A stretch of 64,000 nucleotides of DNA from Diadema setosum (Eukaryota > Echinodermata > Echinoidea > Diadematoida > Diadematidae), in assembly GCA_033980235.1 (NCBI GenBank), contig CM067062.1, positions 18,072,301 through 18,136,300 on the forward strand, read 5' to 3'. Under the pieces are notes generated by a model. That model was not told where the DNA came from. It ran no database searches and saw only the letters and a program-made list of their open reading frames with translations. The translations under genes were made by a program, and so were the position numbers. Below are positions 1 to 10,559 of this stretch, one piece after another. The number at the start of each line of letters is the position of its first letter. Within the stretch, counting starts at the first letter, position 1.

Positions 1-804
1 GTGGGAGCTGTGATCAAAGATGATAATATGTGACAATGAAATGGGAGCAGGCGTGTAACTTGCAGTAAGGGAGTGCACTGCTGATAAGAACTCTCGCATT
101 ATCCAAAAAAAAATGTGATTGCAAGGCAAAATACTTATTTAAAAATCACATTGCCCATTCAAGTGGTCATGTGAACATTTAAAAGTACCAGTGCCATGAA
201 ACAGGTTAGAATTGCAGTTGAACAAAACAGCTAACCAAAGCTGTTAGGATTCTCTTAGGGTAGTTTGCCTTGATTGGCACTTTTTTCCAGATGAGAACTG
301 AATAATGAGCAGGACAATATTTTTGTTCAGTGCTTCCTGTAATTGATACAGGTACTTTACAGATGCATTAAGGATTGGGTAATTTACTCTAGGATACCAA
401 ACTAGACCCACAGTGCACCCCATTTTTATTTCAATTCTATTTATCTTCTCTTTTTTTTGCATATGTACCTGGTAAGGATAATGATCTAACTTACTCAGAC
501 CCACTCTCTCAGCATGTCATTGCTATTGTACAAGAAAATTGTGCTACTGTAAAAGTGGATATTTTTGTGTGAGTAATTTCGTGTTTATGTGCTCCATCAG
601 GTAAGATGAGTTTTGCATGTTTTTAATTCCACGGATGAAAGATATGAACTGCTCGAACATAGAGCACGCAAAAATATTTGCATGCTCTTATTTTTGCGCT
701 AGTTTCTGGTTGCGTGAATTGCATGAAAAATTTCAACACTGTGAAAATTTCCACTTTTACAGTATTTGGTACTGTCACGTTTTTAACCAGGGACCACCCC
801 TCAC
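1..804 (-). other. Intron after exon 6 (runs off left edge)
   Basis: AT-rich sequence between the exon 6 donor at 804 and the window edge. It contains one MITE at 545-764. The open frame at 244-504 shows no codon bias or splice context and is taken as chance. The next exon of the gene is outside the window. Confidence 0.5.
545..764. mobile_element. MITE, TACTGTAAAA family, copy 1
   Basis: Terminal inverted repeats TACTGTAAAAGTGGA at the left and its complement TCCACTTTTACAGTA at the right are nearly perfect over about 24 bp and flanked by TA. The 220-bp size and TA boundary fit a nonautonomous Tc1/mariner-type element; that superfamily is inference. The interior has the same TTTTTAATTCC...CTAGTTTCTGGT body as the copy at 6958. 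Confidence 0.65.
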
Positions 805-964
805 CTCTTCTGGAGTCAGGCCCAGCTGTGCCAGCGGGTCACCAGCCCCACCCTGTGCCTCTTCCCCTCGGTGGGGACTCCTCCTGGCTGCGATACCCTC
901 CTCCAGGTCCTTGAGTGCCATCCTGGCTTGGTCTCGCTGGTATTCAAGAACCATCAACTCTGAC
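805..964 (-). CDS. Exon 6 of ITPRID-like gene (coiled-coil end, last exon in window)
   Basis: The acceptor is AATCTGCACAG|GTCAGAG and the donor CCAGAAGAG|GTGAGG. After one leading base the exon encodes 53 residues, starting SELMVLEYQRDQARMALKD and then a Gly/Arg-rich stretch ending in PEE. The first half continues the coiled coil of exons 4 and 5 and resembles the QLQ.LR..VRMELQDLE segment of vertebrate ITPRID2. The exon ends at a codon boundary, so the gene continues to the left outside the window; the stop codon and 3' UTR are not here. A 220-bp MITE ends only 40 bp inside the following intron. Confidence 0.8.
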
Positions 965-1280
965 CTGTGCAGATTGTGCCAAAGAAATGTTTAAAAATGG
1001 CATATAGATCTATCAAATAATACTAACAGATAATACTCATAAAACTCAGATCTGTATCACATTTATTCCTCTATATTTCAAAACAAAGAACATAATTGTG
1101 CAGTAACATGAAATAATACAATAATAATGATGAAAACTCTGACAAAAGTATGAGCTACCAGGTAACAGTAATAACCTCCATAAAAATGAGCTATGCATCA
1201 AAGACCAGAGAACAGTCAATTGAGGACAGTTAAACACAGCCAAACTTAATTGATACCTTCTAAAGCCTACACACTGCACA

Positions 1281-1570
1281 ACCTAAGGTCATACGACCTT
1301 CCAACCATGAGATCAGGTCATGTGACCTGGCAACACACACTAGGCAACCTGACCTTTAATAGGACCTTCAACCTGCCTCCCACGTGCTTTAGCACACAGC
1401 GCCTGCAGCTAGCTGCTAGCTAGCTAACTACAAATGCATGACCACTTGAAAAAAAATTGAAAACGCAAAAACCTTCCGATCAGGTCGTGTCACGTGGTCC
1501 CACGACCTGACACTTCGGTGTTTGGTGATGTCAAACCACCAGTCAGAAGGTCATGTAGTGCGCGGCAGGT
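1281..1570. repeat. Foldback repeat rich in AGGTCA/TGACCT palindromes
   Basis: Several short palindromes cluster here: AAGGTCATACGACCTT (1285-1300), AGGTCATGTGACCT (about 1315-1328), and AGGTCGTG...CACGACCT (about 1482-1507) with a central CACGTG. The segment begins and ends with related CAGAAGG/AAGGTCAT sequence, which suggests one foldback element. AGGTCA is also the nuclear-receptor half-site, but an element origin is the simpler reading. Confidence 0.4.
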
Positions 1571-1675
1571 CTAATTATATTTCCTGAGTTATTAATAATT
1601 GACATTGCAGTATGGCTTTTTTTACATGTGGCCACTGAGGAAACATCAAACGCTTGCATGCAGGCAACCATCGGA

Positions 1676-1785
1676 CTGATAGCTTGAAGTCCCCTCTAAA
1701 GAACTGGGCAATGAGGATGAAGTGCCTTGCCTATGGGCACAGGCACTGCTACCAGGGGACTTGAACTAGGGACCTTGCGATTGAT
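1676..1785 (-). mobile_element. tRNA-like SINE fragment
   Basis: On the minus strand the segment AGGTCCCTAGTTCAAGTCCC resembles a tRNA T-arm / B box (GTTCAAGTCCC). It is followed by the paired GCAGTGCC...GGCAAGGCACTT block seen in many invertebrate tRNA-derived repeats. No full cloverleaf or A box is visible, so this is a SINE remnant and not a tRNA gene. Confidence 0.35.
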
Positions 1786-1786
1786 A

Positions 1787-2110
1787 GTTCAGTTCAGTTC
1801 AGGTCAGTTTATTTCTGCATTCCGTTTTCATTACAACAACAAGATATGGCAATATGTCATAAATCATATGCATTGTTCCATTAATACAAATTGTGCGATA
1901 CCATTGTATAAAGAAAACGTTTAGGCAAAAGTATACAACAATGTCAAATTGAATATAAATTGTATGATAAGGAACAGTTCAAACTGGGCGTAAAGAATAT
2001 ACAATTGAAATTAGAAATGCAGGGGACCATCTTCATAAGCAGAGCTTGACTAGGAAGATGGCCACAAAGTGTATATGTCCATGCCCTTATCCAGTCAGCC
2101 ACAACAGCTC
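1787..2110 (-). mobile_element. LINE-like 3' tail, TTCAG repeat end
   Basis: The plus strand reads TTCAGTTCAGTTCAGG followed by TCAGTTTATTTCTGCATTCC. In minus-strand sense this is a 3' end with AAATAAA followed by a short pentamer repeat, the same arrangement as the LINE end at 48763 and the tail at 6224. No coding remnant is recognisable, and the inner boundary is approximate. Confidence 0.35.
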
Positions 2111-2119
2111 AATATTACT

Positions 2120-2635
2120 ATATATTAAATGGGTTAGTCAAATACCGGTTGGTGATTGGCTAAACACAGTCATGTGATGGAGGTACATTCATTCTGTTCG
2201 CCCATGGGCGAACATTCTTGTTATGTTCTCCCATGGGAAAACATTTTCACGTAACAAATACCCGCGCGCACTGTGAATTTGGCTCTGCGCGAGCTAGCGC
2301 GATCGAGTGCGTTGTGCGCGTGCTGGACCTTTACGCTAAGCGGTAGCGTACCATGATCGTATCAATAAGGTACGGTGTACGGTTTGATGCGCCACTTTCA
2401 GAGCATGAAATCAATTGATAAATGATGGTATTTGATTAACCCATATAATATAACAGATGATGACTTTTGTTGTCAGGAACATGTACCAAACGTTCCACCC
2501 TCAGGGTTTGAAATGCTATTTCGGGAGGCTATAAGTCCCTCGACTTCGTCTCGGGACTTATAACCTCCCTCAATAGCATTTCAAACCCTGAGGGTGGAAC
2601 ATTCGGTATGTTCCCTTCCCCACCAGTCATCATCT
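2120..2635. mobile_element. Composite inverted-repeat element
   Basis: Two inverted-repeat units abut. The first (2120-2450) has ends TATATTAAATGGGTTAGTCA and its near-complement around TGATTAACCCATATAATA, and encloses a GC-rich core with the perfect 18-bp palindrome GTTCGCCCATGGGCGAAC (2196-2213). The second (2455-2635) is almost a full palindrome: AGATGATGACT ends and long arms that pair around TCGACTTCGTCTCGG. ATATAAT flanks the second unit on both sides. No coding capacity is present. Confidence 0.55.
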
Positions 2636-3018
2636 ATATAATGTGTCAGGATGAATTAATTACTTGAGAGAAAATGATGTGAAGGAACTAGATTCCATTT
2701 TTCATCCATGGAGATTAGGATTAGAAAATCTTGAGAGCAAGGACTGACTTCACCCTTTCCATGTCAAGGACTATTGACAATGTATGTAACGTTATGGGGT
2801 TTTCTGTGCCATTTAGCACTCAAAGTACACAAAGGGTTCACAAAGCAAGAGTGTGAAAGGGACAAGCCCTTACCAATCAGGGAAACTTTGTGGACTCCAC
2901 AGAAATGTCATAGAATGCTACATATACACTTACATTTTGCCTGAGATGTTTTCACCAGTAGCCACAACAAAAGGTGGCACAGACCAAAAAAAAAAAGAAG
3001 AGTAGCATGTGGTCAATC

Positions 3019-3192
3019 TACTATAAAACATGAAATTTTCGCAAATTGGAGCCGACGGCCTTTTTCGCGGCATGAAATTTTAATGTACACAGTGTTGATA
3101 AGAATTTTCGTTTGCATTTTAATTTTGCAAATCTTGGCGCTCACGAAATTAGCAAAATCAAAATGCACGCGAACATTCCTCATTTTAAAGTA
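3019..3192. mobile_element. MITE, TACTGTAAAA family, diverged copy 3
   Basis: Ends TACTATAAAACATGAAATTT and the complement of AACATTCCTCATTTTAAAGTA form weak terminal inverted repeats with TA boundaries. The body includes TTTTCGCAAATT and CACGAAATTAGC motifs like those of the other two copies. It lies 150 bp from exon 5. Confidence 0.4.
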
Positions 3193-3341
3193 TTTAATAT
3201 CTGACTCAGCATCACAGAAAAAGAAAAGAATACTTCATGGGGGTTTTGATATGAAAGTGTTACTGTTTTTTTTTCACTTGCAATTCAGTCCATGGAATCA
3301 TATAATGACACAGCCTGGGAATTTTTTCTTTATTGCCTCAC

Positions 3342-3454
3342 CTCAAGCCGTCCGATTTCTCCACGCTCATCCTCGCCATCTCCTCCGCCCGCTGGATGTC
3401 GCCTTTGTTCCGCTTGACCGCTTCCTGGAGCATCTTCAGCTCCTCCATTGCTCC
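3342..3454 (-). CDS. Exon 5 of ITPRID-like gene (coiled-coil)
   Basis: The acceptor is TTTGTTTGGACAG|GGAGCA and the donor GGCTTGAG|GTGAGG. The 113 nt give 37 codons plus two bases, starting GAMEELKMLQEAVKRNK and ending MSVEKSDGL. The residues are strongly charged with regular Leu/Met/Ala spacing, typical of a coiled coil. The two trailing bases (AG) join the leading G of exon 6 to make Arg. The exon stands out from the AT-rich intron by its GC content. In vertebrate ITPRID proteins a C-terminal coiled coil follows the long disordered part, and the order here agrees. Confidence 0.75.
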
Positions 3455-4379
3455 CTGTCCAAACAAACATCATCCCGCTCAACGGTAAAGATCACAGAGT
3501 ACAGTGGCATTACACAACAAGGAGTGGTCAAGCTGTTATGTGTACAGCTGAATTTACCCCATCAAAATGTAAATGTTTGACTTGGATGCATTTCTTACCC
3601 CCTTTCGGTCCCCACTCCCATCCCCCTCTTCACTCCTCTAAATCTGGTATTCAAATGAATTGAGTCATCAATACAACTCACATTCACGATGTCATAATTC
3701 AACAGAGTGTGTTTGTTTGTCTGTCCTATAGAGAACCACCACAAAGATATAAATATTTATTGCTTATGTTTAACCTACCCTTGGCTCTTTTGGTCGTCAA
3801 GACTTCAGCAAATATCCCAAACCTCAAGACTATCAACAGTGTTCAAGTTAAAGGACAAGTTCACCTAAATATATGCAGGGGCAGATCCAGGACTTCCGGA
3901 AAGAGGGGGAGGGAATGAAATAAAAAGAAAAGGGGTGCATGTGCCCCCTTTCATTTTTATTCTTTATATTTTTTTATTTTAACAAAAAGTACAGGAGGCA
4001 CATGCTCGGTGCCTGCCACAGATATGTGTGGTTTGAGTGAATGCAACAATATTAGTAGAACACATCAGTGAGAGTTTGGGGAAAATTAGACAACCCGTTC
4101 AAAAGTTATGAATTTTTGATGTTTCTGCTCAGTCACTGCTGGATGAGAAGACTACTACAGCTTGTGGTGTTACATGTATAAACTGATACAAAGAAATCAT
4201 GAAGATAATTAAACATATTTTCAATTTTCTAAGCATGCTAAAACAGCATTTGACGTGCCTCTTTCAGAAGGCAGGGGGAATAATATCACCACTAACACAG
4301 GTCAGTACAAGACATCTATGAGGAAAATGGATCGATTCTTCTTGTTATCAAATCAAGCGCACACTAGGACTGCACACAC
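3455..4379 (-). other. Intron 4 of ITPRID-like gene
   Basis: Intron between exons 4 and 5, AT-rich apart from CCCC-rich patches around 3600-3640. No repeat family, RNA gene or further exon was recognised. Open frames here on the plus strand are antisense to exon 5 or chance. Confidence 0.5.
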
Positions 4380-4451
4380 CTCTTTTTTGTTCTTCAGGTC
4401 ATTCAGGCTTGCTTCCATGGCTTCTACGCTTGCACGAAGACTGGCCTCAGA
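4380..4451 (-). CDS. Exon 4 of ITPRID-like gene (coiled-coil)
   Basis: This is a 72-nt phase-0/0 exon: acceptor CATAGTTACAG|TCTGAG, donor AAAGAG|GTGTGT. It encodes 24 residues beginning SEASLRASVEAMEAS and ending in a Lys/Glu cluster, with a heptad-like spacing of Leu, Val and Met that suits a coiled coil. Both ends fit the neighbouring exons, which also end or start at codon boundaries. It is too short to recognise alone; the support is the phase match, the good donor and the coiled-coil character shared with the next two exons. The length (24 codons, multiple of three) makes it a possible cassette exon. Confidence 0.65.
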
Positions 4452-6645
4452 CTGTAACTATGGCAACCAAAGAAGATGGAAAAAAAACCCAATCACAACA
4501 TCATCTAAGTTTTGCTTGAGCCTGTACCCGCAAACACCCACAAGATCTGAAGCTTCCCCCTCAATGCGTATGTTAGCGGGAATTTTTGCGAGGAATACCA
4601 ATGAGCACAGGTGACAAATATAACTGGATCTTTATCCCACCCAGGCTGCTGGCTACGTGTGAAAGCCTGTAATACGAGACCACACATAAGCAGCGACTGC
4701 ATTACAAATGAGCCTGTTAATCACACTTTCAAATCAGGTCAAGTTCCATGCAACTACCTAGGGACACATGTGCTGCACTTGCTAATGCAGCAGAAAAGAA
4801 GTAATGATATATCATATATCTATGACGCGTTCCACATTTACAAAGATATCGCTATATCACTCATATGTCGAACACATGTTGATATATAGGAATATATGAA
4901 TATGCCACATACACATGGGAATGGTGAGGTTGATGCATATAAGTTTCATTTCTTTTTTATTTTATTAACAGCACCAGACTGTCTGTTTTTGTTTTTTTAT
5001 ATGCAAATTGGAAAGAAGACCTTCACAAAATTGGGTCAGATTAAATAACATGTACAATGACAAATGCTGTTTAAAGTGTACTGGCTTTGCCATGTGAACA
5101 TGCATTTATCAGGACAACGATTCATGCCCAGTTACGATGTGGTTAACCTTGCTGTTCTGGGTTTTTGCAATGGACTACAGCCTATAGGCAGATGATAATT
5201 TTATGGCCATCAATGGAATTGCAAGGGAAGGGAAGGGAGGCACTGGGGCCTAGCAAAGAGACTGCAAGCATCACTCTTGAGCATAAAATGGAGCTGACGG
5301 AAAACGAAACAAGGATGTTTTCTTTCACCACAAAAAAGGCCCCAGTCTGAAGCTGGCATCACACCCCCTGAATCCTTTTCTCACTGTTAATATTTGTACA
5401 GGGTAATTTCAAGCTCTCTGCTAGTGCTATTTCTAGTGCAATCCCCCACACTGCCTTAAGTGGAGCTCCAACACCGACGGTTAGATTAATGCAACGATAC
5501 CAATCACAATTATTGATTCCCAACACTACGCTTCATCAAACCCCTGCAAAGTTTCAGGGAGTTGCACAGTGAAGGAAGTGATGGCACATGGTTAAAGTAA
5601 TATATATAAAGACATAGTCTTGACTGCTTAGTTTAAAACAAGTGATGCGGAAAATGGATCAAACTGCCACAAATTTCATTCCTTTAACAAAGCACAACGA
5701 TCTTAAATTTTGCTCGCAGGCTCAGATTTATGAAGCCATATTTAGAGTTTTCATGTGCGTTGAGTGGGCAACCATTGCAATAGCATAGACTCTGCATGTA
5801 CAACGTGCATCTATTATAGACGTTAAATGACAAAGATGAAAATCCCTAAAGACTAGTGTTGGCCAATGGGGGAAAAAAAAGCATGGAAATCGCCAACACA
5901 AATGGTGGATCTCAGTTCAGCAGACGACATTCAACACGTTTACCCAATGCCAATTACCAGAAATATGTCTTAATTTTGAGGTCAACCTCCCAAAACTGAT
6001 TTCAAGTTTGGTTTTATCTCCAGTGCCAGAGATGAGATAGTACTAGCACTTGTGCTAGCACTGAACCTGAAATCACACTGAACATCACCTAGTCAGGGTA
6101 AATGTTACATTGAAAAATGAAAAAGTATGTGATATGCTGTAAAATAATATAAATAAAGATGTATCTTCATTTGTCTCTAATTATTTACACTTGTTTATAC
6201 ATGTGTATTTATTGATTTATCTATTCAATTCAATTCAAATGATTTTATTTCCGTATAAAGTAATATAAAGTAATATACATAACGCTTACATGAGTATATA
6301 ACATCACAAGAAACTTTCAATCACATAATTTTCAACAAAACATGAATACAATTATCTATCTATTCATCTACCTGTGTATCTATGCCTAATATACATATAC
6401 ATTCAAACATTCATTTCATTCATTTATATGTACAATACATGTTTCTAATCATTCATGGCCTGGTTATATCAACTGCCTTAATTGTCAGAACAAAATGTTG
6501 TCAATATTTTTGTTACCAAACATTCCTTGAAGATTTTTTATTGACAGTGTGTTAATTCATCTTTGAAATTAGACAGATATGCTTCAATTACCATAAACAC
6601 AAGGACTACAGTAGACGATAGGGCTGGAAGGCCGTCCTAACTCAC
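4452..6645 (-). other. Intron 3 of ITPRID-like gene
   Basis: Intron between exons 3 and 4, mostly unique AT-rich sequence. A LINE-like tail lies at 6224-6330. Nothing else was recognised; the plus-strand frames at 4611-4889 and 5165-5350 have no supporting features. Confidence 0.5.
6224..6330 (-). mobile_element. LINE-like 3' tail, TTCAA repeat end
   Basis: The plus strand reads CAATTCAATTCAAATGATTT followed by TATTTCCGTATAAAG. In minus-strand sense this is an AT-rich 3' end finishing in a TTGAA pentamer repeat, as at 48763. Only a short 3' fragment is identifiable. Confidence 0.3.
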
Positions 6646-6901
6646 CATGTGTTGATAAGCCGCCATCTGGTTCCCCCTCTCATCCCCAGCAGGGTCCCTG
6701 ATTGCCACCCCACCATGACCAGCATGGGGTGTGGAGGTGAGCTGTGGCTGGGGTGCAGGGTGTAGCTTCTGGTGCTGACCGTGAAGGGGTCCATGTAAGT
6801 GTCCGTGTGGGGGTATATGCCGGACCTCGGCATAGCTTTCTGGCTGGATTGCGGCCACTTCCGCCCTGCCTTGGGCACCGTCGGTCATCACCTGCTTCAT
6901 A
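6646..6901 (-). CDS. Exon 3 of ITPRID-like gene (His/Pro-rich linker)
   Basis: The minus-strand donor is ACATG|GTGAGTTA (last exon base 6646). The acceptor is taken at CTTGAAAAG|TATG (first base 6901) because its single leading base completes the split codon left by exon 2 (AG+T, Ser). The alternative AG three codons downstream (GCAG|GTGATG) would break the frame. The 85 codons begin MKQVMTDGAQGRAEVAAIQ and become rich in His, Pro, Gln and Gly, and the exon is clearly more GC-rich than the surrounding introns. The acceptor has a poor pyrimidine tract, so the exact 5' edge is the weakest junction in the chain. A 27-nt symmetrical microexon at 8476-8502 could be spliced in just before it without changing frame. 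Confidence 0.7.
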
Positions 6902-6957
6902 CTTTTCAAGAATATTAAATAAGAATGGATCAGAACGATGTCACCACAAAACAAGAC

Positions 6958-7175
6958 TATTGTGAAAAGGACATTTTTGGATAAGTAATTTTTCGCGATC
7001 TGGTGAGTATTACAGATAAATTTTGCACATTTTTAATTCTGTGGAATCAAGACATTACATGGTGATACATATGACAAGCTAAAAAATTTGCTTGTTTTTG
7101 TATTCGTGCTAGTTTCTGGTCACGCAATAAATGTGCAAAAATTTACACATCATGAAACTGTCCGTTTCAACAGTA
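6958..7175. mobile_element. MITE, TACTGTAAAA family, copy 2
   Basis: Left end TATTGTGAAAAGGACATTTT and right end complement TACTGTTGAAACGGACAGTT are inverted. The interior shares CACATTTTTAATTC and GTGCTAGTTTCTGGT with the copy at 545-764 in the same orientation. It lies 57 bp upstream of the exon 3 acceptor. Confidence 0.55.
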
Positions 7176-7237
7176 ACTTGAGATACCATTTTACATGCAC
7201 TATCTTTGTGTCATGTTTCTTATGCTGAGAAGACAGG

Positions 7238-7600
7238 GCGTTGAGTTAGCTCAGTCGGTAGCGCATCTGCCTCACGATCCTAAGGACCCCGGTTCAATTA
7301 ACGGGTCCCACTGAGTAATGTTATGTGTAATAATACTGTCCCCTCTAGTAAGAGCCAAAACACTCTGTCCCTCGGATAGGACATAAAATGGAGGTCCCGT
7401 GAGAGAGAGAGTCACGACTCATGCACGTAAAAGATTCCGCTTCATTCATCGCAAAGAACAGGGTGTTTAACCTGATGAAGTGGTCCACCTCACATCCAAC
7501 TGGACCCCATGGAAGACCAGCTATTGCAGCTGAATATGGGCTATCCAACCATCTTTTCAGATGGAAAGAAACAAGCAAACAAACAGACAATGCTGAAAAG
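7238..7600 (+). mobile_element. tRNA-derived SINE
   Basis: A Pol III A box (TAGCTCAGTCGGTAGCGC, 7247-7264) and B box (GGTTCAATTAA, 7291-7301) are spaced as in a tRNA. The anticodon-arm region and acceptor stem do not pair well, and the sequence continues into a roughly 280-bp unrelated body (ATGCACGTAAAAGATTCCGC, then GACCAGCTATTGCAGCTGAA) and an AAACAAGCAAACAAACAGA tail. That architecture is a SINE, not a tRNA gene. Confidence 0.7.
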
Positions 7601-7682
7601 ACATATTAATTTGTCTATATCAAGACACACTGGTATATTTTGTATACTCAAAGTTGCTCATATTAATATGAAGGACAAAGAG

Positions 7683-7789
7683 TTAGTCCTCATTATGTTC
7701 TCTGGCCCACAGTTCTTCCAGCTGGCTTGATGGTAGATGCTTGATGGCTAGATCCAGTTTATGCCTTTCCTTTTGAGATGTCTGCTTGC
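7683..7789 (-). other. Exon-like segment with stop, unrecognised
   Basis: On the minus strand an acceptor-like CTGGCTACAG precedes 34 codons (KQTSQKERHKLDLAIKHL then PSSQLEELWAREHNED) ending at TAA (7685-7683). The residue mix looks protein-like, but an open run of this length is not rare by chance. It does not fit the phase of exon 2 directly. It could be an alternative terminal exon, an exon of a nested gene, or nothing. Confidence 0.2.
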
Positions 7790-9192
7790 CTGTAGCCAGA
7801 AAATACTTTTATTCTTTTAAGTCTTTATTGCTGATCATGATGTCTCTGAAACTGAAAATTATTATAGCAAAGTATAAGGTTAAATGAGGGATAATCATGA
7901 ATATGAATATAACATCAATAGTAATATTTACAGTACACACTGTCAACATAATCAATAAATTGACAATAAAAGCGAGTAGCTGCCTATAGATATGATTACC
8001 AATCTGAAGATGATGATAATAAAAGCAATACTGAGTGTAATTGCACATTGTACATGCCGCAAGACTGGTATATTGGTCCTATTTTCCATTAATCCACGTT
8101 CAGTGACATCTGGACCGAAACGCTGAGGTAAAAATCAGAGACTATATGGAAACAGAAAAGCAATCAGATACTAGAACCGGGAGTGCACAATGGACATACC
8201 ATTCAAATTCCAGTTCATTTTCACAAGTAATTTTCATGATTAGGTTGGGAATGGAAATGGGAAAAGAAGAGTGAAAATAAAAAGAAATGAATCATTTAAA
8301 GGATGTTGGATTCATATCGAGATATTTGAAATGCACCAAAGAAATAAATGTTGCAGTTTTCAATGCTTCTATTTGTAAATGCTTATGTGTCATGTTTTGC
8401 AAATATGAAGCCCATAACATGTTTTTGACAAAGCAGTGATGGCAATAATGCATGAAAATTAAAGTCGATCCTCACCTGTCTTCCATAAGAGAAATTGTCT
8501 TCCTTTTTTGAAAATTTGCAAATATCACCAACATTCCACTCTAAAACTCAACATTGTTATTACAATCATACAAATAACTGATGCAAATGATAGATTTGTT
8601 TTTTCTTTATTTCTAAAAAAAATGTTCAAAACACTCAAATAAAGATACAAGTGTGTACTTGTATTTCGTGAAGGAATGTTATGTGCAAGCAAAAGGAGAC
8701 TTTTGATGCCATGATATCATAACCTCATTTGATTTGTAGTCATCACTCTTAAAACTATAATCACTTATTACAGAAAACTGGTGAAATTTGTTCTTCCAGA
8801 ACATTTCTCCTTTCTTTTCCTTTTTTTTTCTTGTTTTTTTTTTTTTTTGGGGGGGGGGTGGCAAATTTTAGTGAAATTCTTTGCGTTGCATTCCTTTCAT
8901 TTCTTTTGACTATGCCCTTTAATTTGGAAATTCAGATACCCTGCGATAATGAGTGAACTTGTGGCAATCTAGGGCAGAGCTACAAAGTTCAAGCTTGCTT
9001 GGTGACGTCGGAAGTCATTAGCCAGTCTATGCTTTATTTCACCTGAAGTAGGTCTGGTTGGTACACCCCTGATTTTTATCTTCTCAGCATGCCCGGATTC
9101 TCCAACATCGTGAATATGTACAAATATTATTCCTATTGTGCTTTACAGGCTAGTTGAATATTTGAAAGCTGTAAACACAACATATAATATAT

Positions 9193-9234
<42 letters not shown>
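9193..9234. repeat. TG microsatellite
   Basis: Uninterrupted GT dinucleotides in intron 2, followed by ATATGT/ACATAC-rich flanks. Confidence 0.9.
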
Positions 9235-9236
<2 letters not shown>

Positions 9237-10099
9237 AAACATATGTATTCACATACATACATGTCTACATATGACATATGTTTATATTTGATGGCAGATA
9301 GCTAAACACTGCCTATACATTTGACATTTACATGTTCATCTCAAAGGCATGATGAAACATGTATAATGACAACATTTTGGACAGAAAAAAAGGTGTCAAA
9401 TTAGATAGGGCTTACAATTACATAGACAAAGTATTCAACCTAAGAAACATACAGTGCTCTTTATACATGTCTCAAATCAGACATGTTTTCTTTATATTTT
9501 TTTTTGCAAATTTTTGTTTGCACACACAGTTAAATAATACAAGAAATGGTACATTAAGTTTATAAACAAAACAGGAACATGGCCACAAACATTTACAGAC
9601 ACCCCCACTGACAACAGCATTAACACCCAAATACAATTTTTCTCAGTACAAATATTTTCACCTCAGACAGACCTTTACTGGCCTTTGATACCTATGGCTG
9701 GTCTATGCTTATGGCAGTAAAGCATGAATGTGGCTCACTTTTCTTCCTGTGTCCAATATTCCTCCTGTAATATGTCCACATCTACCAAAGATCATGGATT
9801 TTACGGCACAGTCACTTGGCTAACATTATATCTAGATGTCTGCACTGCACCCAGGTTACTCAATCTTACAACAGAGTGTAGAGATGAATATAACACAGCC
9901 TCCTTCTTTCACAACAACAATGTAAAAAAAAAAATGTATGACAAAAATAATAAAAATGCACAGTGTATTTTGGGGGTGGGGTTGGGACAGGATAGGAATG
10001 GTTGGCAAATTCTTTAGACTTAAGTTCCATGACATTTTCTCCTGGCGACAATTGCTCCCATGAAATATCATAACATTAAGCCAAACATAAAACTTATCC

Positions 10100-10177
10100 A
10101 CAAACATACCCCTAACCCTAATTCTAATTTGCACATCAAACTAAACCTAAAACCCTATCACAACCCTAACCCTAACC
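10100..10177. repeat. Degenerate telomere-like repeat
   Basis: CCCTAACCCTAATTC at 10109 and AACCCTAACCCTAACC at 10162-10177, with degenerate CTAAACCTAAAACCC units between. TTAGGG is the usual metazoan telomere unit. The tract is short and interstitial, probably the result of repair or slippage. Confidence 0.5.
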
Positions 10178-10559
10178 TTGGATAAAATAAGACCGGAGCG
10201 ATTGTCGCAGGTGTAAGTGTCGTGTCACCTTACACATCAATTCACGATAATAACCAAACAAGAAAATTAATTCTGATGCATTGTGTTTGTTGAGAAAACC
10301 CTGTAAAGTATTTAACCTAATGTTATAGTTGTTGATTTCATTTTTATCATCTGCCATGCAAAGCCAAATTCGGCTCAGTATGTTTCCCTCCTGAAAAGAG
10401 ATTGCTGTTTTTGTTCTGGATTACTTCCAGATACCATGAAGTAATTGAGAATCGAAATACTAACACTAATACCTGACTACCAATCACCTCTGAAGCAATG
10501 TTTAACAATTACAAATATAAATATATATACATTGATCTCTTGTTTCTGGCTGGGAAAGG

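Larger units (their letters stand above)
965..3341 (-). other. Intron 5 of ITPRID-like gene
   Basis: Intron between exons 5 and 6. It holds an AGGTCA-rich foldback repeat (1281-1570), a tRNA-like SINE fragment (1676-1785), a LINE-like 3' tail (1787-2110), a composite inverted-repeat element (2120-2635) and a small MITE (3019-3192). No coding exon was found in the rest. Confidence 0.55.

Noticed and set aside
3083..3580. Plus-strand frame of 165 codons
   Set aside because: Its compositionally coding part is the antisense of exon 5, and the rest is AT-rich intron and MITE.
7238..7320. A functional tRNA gene
   Set aside because: A and B boxes are good, but the acceptor and anticodon stems do not pair properly and the sequence continues into a SINE body and tail.
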